From Saprospiraceae bacterium (GTDB lineage Bacteria; Bacteroidota; Bacteroidia; Chitinophagales; Saprospiraceae), in contig JADJWN010000010.1 of NCBI GenBank assembly GCA_016716335.1, positions 1 through 64,000 of the forward strand: a DNA stretch of 64,000 nucleotides, written 5' to 3'. The notes beneath the pieces were generated by a model that ran no database searches, had not been told where the DNA came from, and was given only the letters and a program-made list of their open reading frames with translations. Each line of letters begins with the position of its first letter. Positions within the stretch are counted from its first letter, which is position 1. Positions 37,896 through 46,923 of the stretch are shown one piece after another. The translations under genes and the position numbers were made by a program.

Positions 37896-38327
37896 ATGAA
37901 GCAACTTTTTTTAATTATTTATCTGATGGGCTTTTCAGCAATGTATGCCCAAACCGGACAAAACCCAAAACATGCTGACAAAGTGAATGCTCACAAAATC
38001 GCTTATATTACCGAAAAAGTCGGCCTGAGTGAAAGTGAGGCTCAGCGATTCTGGCCTCTGTACAACAGCTATCAGAATGACAAGGAAAACCTCAAGGCTC
38101 AGGCCTACAAAAATATCACTGCTGATATGACTGACCGCGAAGCAGAAGATCAACTGGGCAAATACCTGGATGCCAGAGCCAGGGATGTGGAAATGCAAAA
38201 AAAATTCATTGACAAACTGAGGGCTTTTATGCCGGCCAGAAAAATTCTTCTCCTGATTGAAGCAGAAAGATCTTTTAAAGTCGAGATACTGAGTAAAATG
38301 TCAGATAAATGTAAGCCCGGCAGCTGA
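37896..38327 (+). CDS. CpxP/Spy-like periplasmic protein
   Basis: 143 residues with a signal peptide (MKQLFLIIYLMGFSAMYAQ). The helical mature part resembles the Spy/CpxP sensor-chaperone group: ITEKVGLSESEAQRFWPLYNSYQNDKE, then ADMTDREAEDQLGKYLDARARDVEMQKKFIDKLRAFMPARKILLLIEAERSFK. Third gene of the sigma cluster, so it may sense envelope stress or be a regulon target. A Cys near the C-terminus (SDKCKPGS) is notable but unexplained. Confidence 0.7.
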   Translation: MKQLFLIIYLMGFSAMYAQTGQNPKHADKVNAHKIAYITEKVGLSESEAQRFWPLYNSYQNDKENLKAQAYKNITADMTDREAEDQLGKYLDARARDVEMQKKFIDKLRAFMPARKILLLIEAERSFKVEILSKMSDKCKPGS

Positions 38328-38399
38328 TGGCATATTGAGTACCGATTTAGATTTATTTGATTTCATCCTCTGCTAAGTTATATACATTAAATTTCGTCG

Positions 38400-39389
38400 A
38401 TGCGGTTTTTGGGGTACAGGATAAAAAAACTATTCAGCTCAGATACCCTTAATGCCGCCGTAATCATCCGGAAAAATAAGCTTCAGAACAGCTCCACAGA
38501 TGTAAAAGCCTTGCTGGCACTTACTGCTGTAAGCATTATATGGGGTACTACCTGGGTAGTATCAAAAAAAGGTGTGGAAGCGATGCCTGCGTTACAGCTG
38601 GCAGGTATCAGGCAGATTATAGCAGGCATGCTGTACCTTGGTTTTTTTACATATAAAAAAGCGGATTGGCCACAGTGGAAGGATATGGGACCGCTGTTTG
38701 TCCTTGCCTTACTCAATTTTGTGATGAGCAACGGACTGAGTACCTGGGGTGTAAAATACGTTTCCGCCGGACTGGCCTCTATTATTGGCTCCGTTTTCCC
38801 TTTATGGCTTGTGGTTATTGCCCTGTTTTTTTCCCGTACCAAAACACCCCGTAAAGCTGTAACAGGATTGCTGCTTGGATTCTTCGGTATTTGCGTTGTA
38901 TTTTACGAACATCTTGCTGATTTTTTCGTAGCTGACTTTAGATTTGGCATCACGCTTTCAGTCATTGCAACCTGGACCTGGGCTCTTGGCACACTTTATA
39001 CCAAGAGCCATGCGAAGGTGTTTAATCCATATTTCGGTCTGGGTTTTCAAATGCTCATAAGCGGTATTATACTGTTAAGTTTTTCGTGGTTTACATCTGA
39101 ATGGATACCATTAGCGTCAATCCCCCAACCTTCCTGGCTTGCAATCTTATACCTGGTCCTCATGGGTTCTGTTGCCGGTTTTGTCAGCTACCTGTATGCC
39201 TTACAAAAATTGCCGGCTGCTCAGGCTTCCATTTATGCGTATATTAATCCTTTCATAGCAGTTATGGCCGGGGTGGTATTTTTGGGCGAAAAACTATCAC
39301 TTTATGTCATACTCGGTGGGGCAGTGACATTGTACGGTGTCTATATCGTCAACGCTGCATACAGAAATCCCGACAGGCATTCCGGATAA
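38400..39389 (+). CDS. EamA/DMT-family transporter
   Basis: 329 residues with ten predicted membrane helices in two EamA halves: ALLALTAVSIIWGTTWVVSKKGVEAMPALQLAGIRQ opens the first, FGITLSVIATWTWALGTLYTK the second. The ending GVVFLGEKLSLYVILGGAVTLYGVYIV is typical of the drug/metabolite transporter family. An N-terminal ~30-residue hydrophilic extension may mean the true start lies later. Substrate unknown. Confidence 0.85.
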   Translation: MRFLGYRIKKLFSSDTLNAAVIIRKNKLQNSSTDVKALLALTAVSIIWGTTWVVSKKGVEAMPALQLAGIRQIIAGMLYLGFFTYKKADWPQWKDMGPLFVLALLNFVMSNGLSTWGVKYVSAGLASIIGSVFPLWLVVIALFFSRTKTPRKAVTGLLLGFFGICVVFYEHLADFFVADFRFGITLSVIATWTWALGTLYTKSHAKVFNPYFGLGFQMLISGIILLSFSWFTSEWIPLASIPQPSWLAILYLVLMGSVAGFVSYLYALQKLPAAQASIYAYINPFIAVMAGVVFLGEKLSLYVILGGAVTLYGVYIVNAAYRNPDRHSG

Positions 39390-39511
39390 AATTTTAACAG
39401 GAGCTAAACCAAATATTCAATTATTTGTATTAGTTTTGATTTGAAATCGACCAGTTATTACCACAAATAAGCTGATTTCTAAATTTTATTTGCACTAAAA
39501 ACAACCTGAAG

Positions 39512-40651
39512 ATGAGAAGAATTTTACTACTTCCCTTTTTGTGCTGGATTGGGTATGTGAGTCCTGTTTTTGCACAAAATTTTGGCTCCTTTGCCAGTGC
39601 CATGTTTATGGAAGTCAATGGTATCACCCAGTTTTACAATTGCTCCGGTCATGGCGGGCCCAATGCTATCGGGAGTCTTCAGTTTACCGGAAGTTTCGGC
39701 ACCTTCATACAAGGAGGTGGTCAGTTGAGAATCAGAGGTGCAGAAATAAAAACATGGAGAAACAGTAGTGCCAATGTTTGTACGCCAAGGCTAAACTACA
39801 GAATCTACCCTGCCGGTCCACCTACCGGCAGTTTCACCAATTTTAATATCAATTTTTTCTGCAACTGCTCGGGTTCCGCATTTCCGATGACCTGCGGAGG
39901 GGGACCGTGTGGCGGCAATGACCAGAAATGGCAGACACCCGGAAGCGGTATGGGAGTGAATATAGATCTGACATCATTCAGTCCAGGCACCTATGAACTG
40001 GAGGTGTATTACGAGATACCCGGCAACAACTCCGGCACTTCAGGATGTGGCGATACTCAGTTTGACAGTAATTCCGGCGCCAACTACAAAATGAGTTTTA
40101 CGATACAGGCAGCACCCATGCCCGTCACCTTTGGCAATGTGAATGTCACAAGAGCAGGCACAAATCATCTCATCAGATGGAGTACATATCAGGAAGTCAA
40201 CAACAGCCACTTTGAAATACTTGCATCCGCCAATGGCAAGGATTACAGTCTGGTAGGAAATGTTACATCGAATGGTGACAGTCGGGTACTCCGCAATTAT
40301 GAATATTTACAGTCAGAAAATACGGGCTACTACCGGTATTACAAAATAAGGCAGGTGGATTTTGACGGAAAGTTCAGCTATTCGCCGGTAGCCCACGTCA
40401 GTCCTGAGGCTTTGAAAACCGGGGATTTTACCATATACCCCAATCCGGCTGCTGATTTTATTCATGTTCATTCGCCTGAGGAGGGTACCATGGAACTGAT
40501 AGATATCACAGGAAATATTTTGAAACAAATTTCCATTGTCAGAGGGGAGAATTTGATCTCACTTCATGACATATCATATTCAGGAATGCTGTATGCGAGA
40601 TTGAAAAACGAATATTCTGTGATGTCTGTTCAGCGGATAATTCTGAAATAG
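39512..40651 (+). CDS. secreted protein with T9SS type A sorting domain
   Basis: 379 residues; signal peptide ends VFAQ. The N-terminal ~200 residues are Gly/Asn/Cys-rich (FNINFFCNCSGSAFPM, CGGGPCGGNDQ) and match no named domain, although the YELEVYYEIPGNN stretch is beta-like. The 205-290 region (MPVTFGNVNVTRAGTNHLIRW ... HFEILASANGKDY) is an FN3-like module commonly next to the tail. The type A sorting domain is FTIYPNPAADFIHV ... MELIDITGNILKQ ... MSVQRIILK. Function unknown. Confidence 0.8.
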   Translation: MRRILLLPFLCWIGYVSPVFAQNFGSFASAMFMEVNGITQFYNCSGHGGPNAIGSLQFTGSFGTFIQGGGQLRIRGAEIKTWRNSSANVCTPRLNYRIYPAGPPTGSFTNFNINFFCNCSGSAFPMTCGGGPCGGNDQKWQTPGSGMGVNIDLTSFSPGTYELEVYYEIPGNNSGTSGCGDTQFDSNSGANYKMSFTIQAAPMPVTFGNVNVTRAGTNHLIRWSTYQEVNNSHFEILASANGKDYSLVGNVTSNGDSRVLRNYEYLQSENTGYYRYYKIRQVDFDGKFSYSPVAHVSPEALKTGDFTIYPNPAADFIHVHSPEEGTMELIDITGNILKQISIVRGENLISLHDISYSGMLYARLKNEYSVMSVQRIILK

Positions 40652-40666
40652 CTCGGACTTACAATA

Positions 40667-41425
40667 CTACCATTGAGCTCCCGGATAAGTCTTTTGCAGA
40701 TACTGCATGTCTGCAAGGATGTACCCCATATTTTCAGTATGCAATCCTTGTTTTCCCCCTTTTTGGAAAAATACGTTTTCAGGCATTTTCAGAGTAGCCT
40801 CTTCTATGATTTCCCTGAATTTTGCTTTAGCATGGATTGCCGTCTGAGCCAAATCGGGAGCTATTTGAAGTTGAGCCATGTCCTGCTCAAGAGGATCAGG
40901 CATAAAAAGCTCCTCAAAATACACGATCAACCTGTCTAAAGCCTTCTGCATCTTATCATGGCTTTCGTCTGTGCCATCACCCAGTCTTATGACCCACTCT
41001 GACGAAAACCTGAGGTGATACCCTGCCTCCTTAAATGATTTGGAAGCGATAGCAGAAAGTCTCTCATCGGATGATTTTTTTAAATCATCCAGGAAAAAAT
41101 AATGAAAACAATCGAACATGCATTGTCTCATCAGTGTGTCACCCCAGTTACCGTTCGGTTGTTCGACAAGGAGCACATTTTTAAACTGTCTTTCATTTCT
41201 GTGAAAGGGAAAATCATCTTCTGATTTGCCGCTCAGCCCGGCGGCATACTGATAATAGTTGCGTGCCTCTCCTATCAGGTCAAGAGCTATATTGGTTAGT
41301 GCAATATCCTGCTCCAGAACAGGGCCGTGTCCACACCATTCTCCCAATCTTTGACCCAGGATCATCACATTGTCCGCAGGAAACATCAGGTAATTTACCA
41401 GTTTTACAGTGTCTGTCTGATTCAT
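40667..41425 (-). CDS. paaC: 1,2-phenylacetyl-CoA epoxidase subunit PaaC
   Basis: 252-residue ferritin-like structural subunit that stabilises catalytic PaaA in the epoxidase complex. MFPADNVMILGQRLGEWCGHGPVLEQDIALTNIALDLIGEARNYYQYAA is the family hallmark; EAGYHLRFSSEWVIRLGDGT follows. Its ATG overlaps the paaB stop, so the genes are translationally coupled. The next gene is convergent, so paaD does not follow here as it does in many paa clusters. Confidence 0.92.
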   Translation of the reverse strand: MNQTDTVKLVNYLMFPADNVMILGQRLGEWCGHGPVLEQDIALTNIALDLIGEARNYYQYAAGLSGKSEDDFPFHRNERQFKNVLLVEQPNGNWGDTLMRQCMFDCFHYFFLDDLKKSSDERLSAIASKSFKEAGYHLRFSSEWVIRLGDGTDESHDKMQKALDRLIVYFEELFMPDPLEQDMAQLQIAPDLAQTAIHAKAKFREIIEEATLKMPENVFFQKGGKQGLHTENMGYILADMQYLQKTYPGAQW

Positions 41426-41706
41426 TACATGTGTTTTACTTCATCGGGAAGATTGTAGAATGTCGGATGCCTGTATATTTTATCTTCGGCGGGGTCAAAG
41501 AGTGAGGCACTTTCTTCGGGATTGGAGGCTGTGATGTACTTAGATTCTACCACCCAGATGCTCACACCTTCATTCCGGCGGGTATATACATCCCGGGCAT
41601 TTTCTATCGCCATTTTTGGATCAGCAGCGTGCAGACTACCCACATGCTTGTGCTGCAAGCCGTTGGCTGAGCGGATAAATACTTCGTATAAAGGCCAATC
41701 TTTCAT
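41425..41706 (-). CDS. paaB: 1,2-phenylacetyl-CoA epoxidase subunit PaaB
   Basis: 93-residue small subunit: WPLYEVFIRSANGLQHKHVGSLHAADPKMAIENARDVYTRRNEGVSIWVV is diagnostic, and HPTFYNLPDEVKHM is the usual C-terminus. It links PaaAC heterodimers. Overlaps paaC by one base and follows paaA by 23 bp. Confidence 0.93.
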   Translation of the reverse strand: MKDWPLYEVFIRSANGLQHKHVGSLHAADPKMAIENARDVYTRRNEGVSIWVVESKYITASNPEESASLFDPAEDKIYRHPTFYNLPDEVKHM

Positions 41707-41729
41707 TTCAATATGCTTTAGGTTTTCAA

Positions 41730-42685
41730 TCAGGCTACATTTACCTGCTTTTCTGTTCTGATTTTTTGCTTCTCAGCATAGGCCATGGCAGCATCTCTCA
41801 CCCATGCTCCTTCTTCATGTGCTTTGATTCTGGCTTCCATTCTTTCACGGTTGCAGGGTCCGTTACCATTCACCACATTCCAGAATTCTTCCCAGTTTAT
41901 CTCACCAAAGTCATAATGACCGGTTTGCTCATTGTATTTCAGATCCGGATCCGGAATAGTCAGCCCCAATACCTTAGCCTGGGGCACCGTCATGTCCACA
42001 AATTTTGTCTCAGTTCGTCATTGGTAAATCTTTTAATCTTCCATTGGACTGACTGCTGGGTATGAGGTGAGTCTGCATCTTTGGGCCCGAACATCATGAG
42101 TGACGGCCACCACCAGCGGTTGAGTGCATCCTGCGCCATTTCCTTTTGTTCAGGGGTCCCGTTACATAGAGTAAGCAATATTTCGAATCCCTGTCTTTGA
42201 TGAAAAGATTCTTCCTTGCAGATTTTTACCATTGCTCTGGCATATGGGCCATAAGAGCATCGGCAGAGTGGCACCTGATTCATGATGGCCGCACCATCTA
42301 CCAGCCAGCCGATAGCTCCTATATCTGCCCAGGTCAGGGTCGGGTAATTGAAAATACTTGAATATTTAGCTTTGCCGCTATGCAGCTGCTCAAGCTGCTC
42401 TGCTCTTGAGATACCTAAAGTTTCGCAGGCGGAATACAGATATAGACCATGACCCGCCTCATCCTGCACCTTGGCAAGCAAGGCCAGCTTTCGCTTAAGG
42501 CTCGGAGCCCTTGTAATCCAGTTGCCCTCCGGCAACATGCCTACAATCTCAGAGTGCGCATGTTGAGAGATCTGCCTGATCAACGTTTTTCTGTAAGCAT
42601 CCGGCATCCAGTCTCTCGGTTCTATTTTCTGTTCAGCATCAATTCTTTGCTGAAATTTCTCTTCCAGTGAGCTATGTGCGGTCAT
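41730..42685 (-). CDS. paaA: 1,2-phenylacetyl-CoA epoxidase catalytic subunit PaaA (frameshifted)
   Basis: Diiron oxygenase subunit that epoxidises the ring of phenylacetyl-CoA. The iron ligands lie in AKVQDEAGHGLYLYSACE and KICKEESFHQRQGFE. As sequenced the protein ends ...DELRQNLWT; one more A in the run at 42003-42006 (coding CAAAATTTG) reads DELRQKFVDMTVPQ and joins the C-terminal block LGLTIPDPDLKYNE ... NGPCNRERMEARIKAHEEGAWV, giving 318 residues. Preceded by a palindromic operator and a -7 element (TAATTTTG at 42700-42707). Confidence 0.9.
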
Positions 42686-42725
42686 GGTATTTTTTTATTC
42701 AAAATTAGTACATTTAACAAAATAA

Positions 42726-42741
42726 ACGAACAATCGTTCGC
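42726..42741. promoter_or_regulatory. probable TetR operator at the paaABC promoter
   Basis: ACGAACAATCGTTCGC; the inner 14 bp CGAAC-AATC-GTTCG are an inverted repeat. It lies 19-34 bp upstream of the TAATTTTG -7 element, over the expected -33 region, between tetR and paaA. The same 16-mer with two changes occurs before paaE. Confidence 0.65.
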
Positions 42742-42747
42742 ATTTTT

Positions 42748-43315
42748 TCAACTTTTAAGTCCTTTGAGGATGAATTCACTTAATGATTCATACACATCTT
42801 CAGCATCAAGTCTGTCGGTGGTAAAATAAGTCCAGCGGATCATATTGATAATGTTATTGTAAGTGATGTCTTCGTCTCTGAAGTCAAACAATCCCTTTTT
42901 TCTCCCTTCCCTTAGTACGGATTTGAAAATAGCAGCATACTCCTTACGGCTTTGCAAAAAACTGATTCTCGCATGCTCCGGCAGGTGCTTCCACTCATCA
43001 CTAAAAACGGCGATTGCTGTCGGGTCATTGTATGCAATATCGAGATGTTGTCTGAGAATCATCTTTATTTTCTTTTTCGGGCTGTGTTCGCTTTCGGCAA
43101 TTTGCCTGATTCCATCCAGAAACTTTACCGCACACTCTTCACAAATGGTAATAAGCAGTTCCTCCTTGGATTGTATATGTGAATAAATACTGGAAGGCTC
43201 GAGACCTACCTTTACAGCCAGATCCCTGATAGAGGAAGCCGGATACCCTTTTTCTTTAAATAATCCGCCGCTGCAGCAATAATTTCCTGCTTCTTATTCT
43301 TTTTGATATTACCAT
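42748..43315 (-). CDS. TetR family regulator of the paa genes (two frameshifts)
   Basis: Repaired reading is MGNIKKNKKQEIIAAAADLF, then KEKGYPASSIRDLAVKVGLEPSSIYSHIQSKEEL, a textbook TetR helix-turn-helix, followed by a ligand domain (ITICEECAVKFLDG ... FILKGLKS). The frame is broken at the start codon (43311-43315; ATGG needs one more G) and at about 43260 (GATTATTT needs one more T); repair gives 189 residues. It sits between paaE and paaA, and matching palindromes flank both promoters, so phenylacetyl-CoA-responsive repression, as for PaaR, is inferred. The unbroken part alone begins at 43062. Confidence 0.75.
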
Positions 43316-43316
43316 T

Positions 43317-44402
43317 TTATTTCTGATCAAAATCTACAAATATCTTTGGCGATCTGGGATGAGACTGACAGGTCAGTATAAATCCCGCAGCCAGCTCATC
43401 CGGCTCAAGCGCATAATTTAATTCCATATCCACTGTACCCTCCGTAAGCCTGGCCTTGCAAGTACTGCATACGCCTCCTTTACAGGCAAAAGGAAGATCT
43501 GCCCCGTTTTTCAAGGCTGCATCGAGAATATTTTCAGCTCCGTATTTCAATGGAAACTCAAATACGTCATCATCCAGCTTTATCGTGACGAGCGCACTTT
43601 CTTCTGGATTGAAATTATCCTCCACCACAGAAGAATCTTTTTTTACCTTCTTCAGTCCTTCTGTACTGAAAAGTTCGAAATGTATTTTTTTCTCACCTAC
43701 TCCCATACCCACAAGCGTATCCCGGATCTCAAATATCATTTCTGCCGGCCCGCAAATCATAAAATTCTCTACTTCCTGAGGATCAAAAAATACCTTGCTG
43801 AATGACATACACTTATCCGCATTCAGCCGTCCGTATAACATTGGAGTACCCAGTTTTTCCTTGCTGAAAACGTAATAAAGGGCAAATCGGTCTAAATGCA
43901 GATTTTTCAAAGCCTCCAGCTCTTCACGGAATATAACACTCTCAAAATTCCTGTTACCATAAAAGAGTAATACCGAACTGTCTTTTTCGTTAGTCAACAG
44001 ATATTTAATCTGACTAAGAATCGGGGTAATCCCACTACCGGCCGCAAAAAACACATACAATTTATCTCCTGATGTATCTGGATTCAGCAGAAAATTACCG
44101 CCGGGTGCGGATATTTCTAAGGTATCTCCGGCATGAAGCTGTTCATTGGCAAAAGTGGAAAAAATACCTTTGTCAACTTTTTTTACAGCAATTCTGATTT
44201 CATTTTCGTCCGGACTGCTGCATATGGAATAGGACCTCCTGATCTCTTCACCCTCATGATGATGTCTGATATTGATATACTGGCCAGGCTGAAAAACAAA
44301 TTTTTGAGTCAATGTCTCCGGAATGTCAAATAAAACTGACACACAATCGGCTGTCTCCCTTTTTACTTCCTTAACTTTGACGGGATAGAAACTGTAGGAC
44401 AT
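43317..44402 (-). CDS. paaE: 1,2-phenylacetyl-CoA epoxidase reductase subunit PaaE
   Basis: 361 residues: FAD domain with RRSYSICSS, NADPH domain with FAAGSGITPILSQIKYLL and MICGPAEMI, and a C-terminal [2Fe-2S] domain (FACKGGVCSTCKARL ... LTCQSHPRS). Supplies electrons from NADPH to PaaA. Its first position in the cluster, one base before tetR, means reductase and regulator probably share a transcript. An operator lies 11 bp before the start. Confidence 0.9.
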   Translation of the reverse strand: MSYSFYPVKVKEVKRETADCVSVLFDIPETLTQKFVFQPGQYINIRHHHEGEEIRRSYSICSSPDENEIRIAVKKVDKGIFSTFANEQLHAGDTLEISAPGGNFLLNPDTSGDKLYVFFAAGSGITPILSQIKYLLTNEKDSSVLLFYGNRNFESVIFREELEALKNLHLDRFALYYVFSKEKLGTPMLYGRLNADKCMSFSKVFFDPQEVENFMICGPAEMIFEIRDTLVGMGVGEKKIHFELFSTEGLKKVKKDSSVVEDNFNPEESALVTIKLDDDVFEFPLKYGAENILDAALKNGADLPFACKGGVCSTCKARLTEGTVDMELNYALEPDELAAGFILTCQSHPRSPKIFVDFDQK

Positions 44403-44412
44403 ATTTTTACAA

Positions 44413-44428
44413 ACGAATGATTGTTCGT
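44413..44428. promoter_or_regulatory. probable TetR operator at the paaE promoter
   Basis: ACGAATGATTGTTCGT (reverse complement ACGAACAATCATTCGT): arms ACGAA/TTCGT around a 6-bp centre. Two differences from the paaABC copy. It lies directly before the paaE start, overlapping a TTCGTTTG that resembles a -7 element on the minus strand. Confidence 0.65.
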
Positions 44429-44559
44429 AAAATTAATATATTCTTTAAAATTCCTGAGTTTTTACTGAAAATTTTTCCAAAATATGATTTACATTTTAGC
44501 CAAACAAAAGATTTAAGTTTTCATCCCGGCTTGACTATTGATTCAATGATTACTGAAGG

Positions 44560-46653
44560 TCAGTGCAGTATGAGGATTTTATTGTATTGCATATTTCCCG
44601 ATTCATCAGCAGTGATTACCGTGTACAAACCAGGTGCGATATCATGAGTGGATATACTTACGGCTTCACCTGCGGATTGAGGAAAAGCCCACTTTCTTAC
44701 TGTTATTCCCCGGGCATTTATGAGATTCAGCTCCGCAATTGCTCTATTTTCCCACTTCACTGAAATCATGTCTCTGGCAGGATTGGGATATATAGAAATA
44801 CTTTCAGGAGTGATATCAGGGTTGATCCTGATGACAGGCGAGTGGTGTATGGTACCATCCTGTGATATATGCCTGATCATGTAATATACGTGTTGGTTAT
44901 CTCCATTAGATGTCAGATCTGTAAATGACCAGGAACTGACATTCGTTTGCTCAGCAGGAGAGACAGTACCTATATTTTCAAAACGCATATCATTGCCCCG
45001 ACTTTTCATGACTTCAAATCTGAGGATATTCATGTCGGTTTGAATTCTCCAGTGCAGAATGGTGTGATTTTCACGCTTATGACCGGAAAAATCTAACCAC
45101 CGAACCGGTAATGCTGCAAAAGAATAGCCTGCTGAAATACTGTAGATAGTATCACATCCACCAAGATAGAAAACAGAGATGGTGCCAGCACCGAATTGGT
45201 GGTTGACATCACTGTCTATGTTTGATGTAAAACCGCCTCCGGACAGCGGAAGCGTAAATATCAAATGTTCCGGCAGTGAAAATCCCACATAATAATTGCC
45301 CTTTTTGAGACTGTCCAGTTCAAAGGTGCCGTCACTTTGGCTTTGCGTAGCCCTGACTAAGTTGGAATTTATATCAAACAAAGATACGGAAATACCTGCT
45401 AAAGGTGCTTCGCCACTATCCCTCAACCCATTGTAATTATTGTCCTGCCAGACGGCACCGATGATTCTGCTGCCACAATACAGTCCGGCATTCAGATAGC
45501 ATATTTCATCTCCACTGTACACCTCGATATCATAAGTACTTAAGGGACCATTGGACTCATCGAAATGTATGGAAGTAGAGTAGCTGTCACCGCTGAAAGC
45601 CTGACCCAAAACAAGATCTACATTGGGCGGCAGTGTAAAACTTACAAAATATCTGCCCGGAGGCACACAGAATGAAAAGTGTCCGTCAGCACTCGGATAG
45701 GTGGTATCCCTTTGGGTCATGGTAAAATCATATAGCTGGATTCCATCAGGAAGGATTTCCCACAGATATACATTCAATCCGTTTATACCATTTTCAAAAA
45801 GATCAAGGTTGTCATTTGTATTATTATCAGCGAAAATGGTACCGCATATTTTGGCACATTTATACAGACCTGAGTCAAGATCCAATCTGTCAATACCTGC
45901 TGCTACATTGAATAAACCTGTCAACAGACCGCCTTGTGGCACTGCTGAAGCATCATTGTCAAACAGAGGGTTGCCTGTATTCAGCAGGGTAGGCAGCCAG
46001 ATACTGTCCGGAAGAAACTGCAAATAATAATTGCCCGGAAAAATATTCAGAAAGTAATAAGACCCGTCGGATGCCGTTGTGGTTTCTCCCATCAGATTAT
46101 CGTTTTCATCCCACAGACGTACTGTGACACCACCAATACCGGACTCACTGAAATCCTGAATACCATCCCCGTCAAGGTCTTCCCAAACATAATCCCCCAC
46201 AATAGAAAGCACTGTCAATCCCGCATTGATCTGACTTTCCGAGCCGTCAATATCAAAGCATGGACTGAACCCATTGGACTGAATATGATTGTCGGTGTAG
46301 GGGTAGTCATATAGAGTGAAGGAGTAATGAGCCGGCAGGGTATTTTTTTCTATGTAGATTTTTATGCTCCCATCGGGTATATCCCCAAAATAATAAAACC
46401 CATCAGAATCAGTCAGAGTAGTCTGTAGAAGCTGTCCGCTGCAGGTATACAATATCACCTGAACATCAGCGATACCATACTCCCCGGCATCAAAGTACCC
46501 GTTTGCATTAGTGTCAAACCATACCCAACCGAATATTTCCCCATCTTCCACGCTTTTCGTGTGTGGTTTAGTACAATTATTGGCCACATAGTCAGCACTA
46601 TGAAGCCTTCCGATACAAGCCAACAAAATGATTAAAATATAATTACGCAACAT
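44560..46653 (-). CDS. surface protein with four SdrD-B-like repeats and T9SS type A sorting domain
   Basis: Start chosen at MLRNYILIILLACIGRLHSA (signal peptide). 697 residues. Four prealbumin-like SdrD B modules follow: GWVWFDTNANGYFDAGEYGI, DYVWEDLDGDGIQDFSESGI, GTIFADNNTNDNLDLFENGI, GAVWQDNNYNGLRDSGEAPL; the Asp/Asn-rich DxNxDG loops suggest calcium binding. Then an FN3-like spacer (ALPVRWLDFSGHK) and the type A tail ISIYPNPARDMISVKW ... NKILILH. Probably a stalk-like adhesin. Repeat sequences are diverged, so not recent duplicates. Confidence 0.85.
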   Translation of the reverse strand: MLRNYILIILLACIGRLHSADYVANNCTKPHTKSVEDGEIFGWVWFDTNANGYFDAGEYGIADVQVILYTCSGQLLQTTLTDSDGFYYFGDIPDGSIKIYIEKNTLPAHYSFTLYDYPYTDNHIQSNGFSPCFDIDGSESQINAGLTVLSIVGDYVWEDLDGDGIQDFSESGIGGVTVRLWDENDNLMGETTTASDGSYYFLNIFPGNYYLQFLPDSIWLPTLLNTGNPLFDNDASAVPQGGLLTGLFNVAAGIDRLDLDSGLYKCAKICGTIFADNNTNDNLDLFENGINGLNVYLWEILPDGIQLYDFTMTQRDTTYPSADGHFSFCVPPGRYFVSFTLPPNVDLVLGQAFSGDSYSTSIHFDESNGPLSTYDIEVYSGDEICYLNAGLYCGSRIIGAVWQDNNYNGLRDSGEAPLAGISVSLFDINSNLVRATQSQSDGTFELDSLKKGNYYVGFSLPEHLIFTLPLSGGGFTSNIDSDVNHQFGAGTISVFYLGGCDTIYSISAGYSFAALPVRWLDFSGHKRENHTILHWRIQTDMNILRFEVMKSRGNDMRFENIGTVSPAEQTNVSSWSFTDLTSNGDNQHVYYMIRHISQDGTIHHSPVIRINPDITPESISIYPNPARDMISVKWENRAIAELNLINARGITVRKWAFPQSAGEAVSISTHDIAPGLYTVITADESGNMQYNKILILH

Positions 46654-46923
46654 AAACCGGTGGATTTTGGGTACACAGTCCAATGTAAGTCGGGGAATTA
46701 TATTCTCACTGAACTTTCAAACTACAAAATTAGTGCGGTACTGTCAGGTAGCTTAAAATCAGCAATGGTAAAACTGGGTTAGTATTTATATATTTTTTTC
46801 TTTGATACAATGTATCATCTCTTCAGTTACATAATGCACAATAGTCTTTTTAGTAAAGAAATCCGGACATCGCCGCCAACGGAAAATATAATTTGAAATC
46901 AAGGTTTGAAAGGCCTTTTCTCC

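Noticed and set aside
42748..43062. Stand-alone 104-residue TetR C-terminal protein
   Set aside because: Upstream DNA encodes the missing helix-turn-helix in another frame; two one-base repairs give a normal TetR protein.
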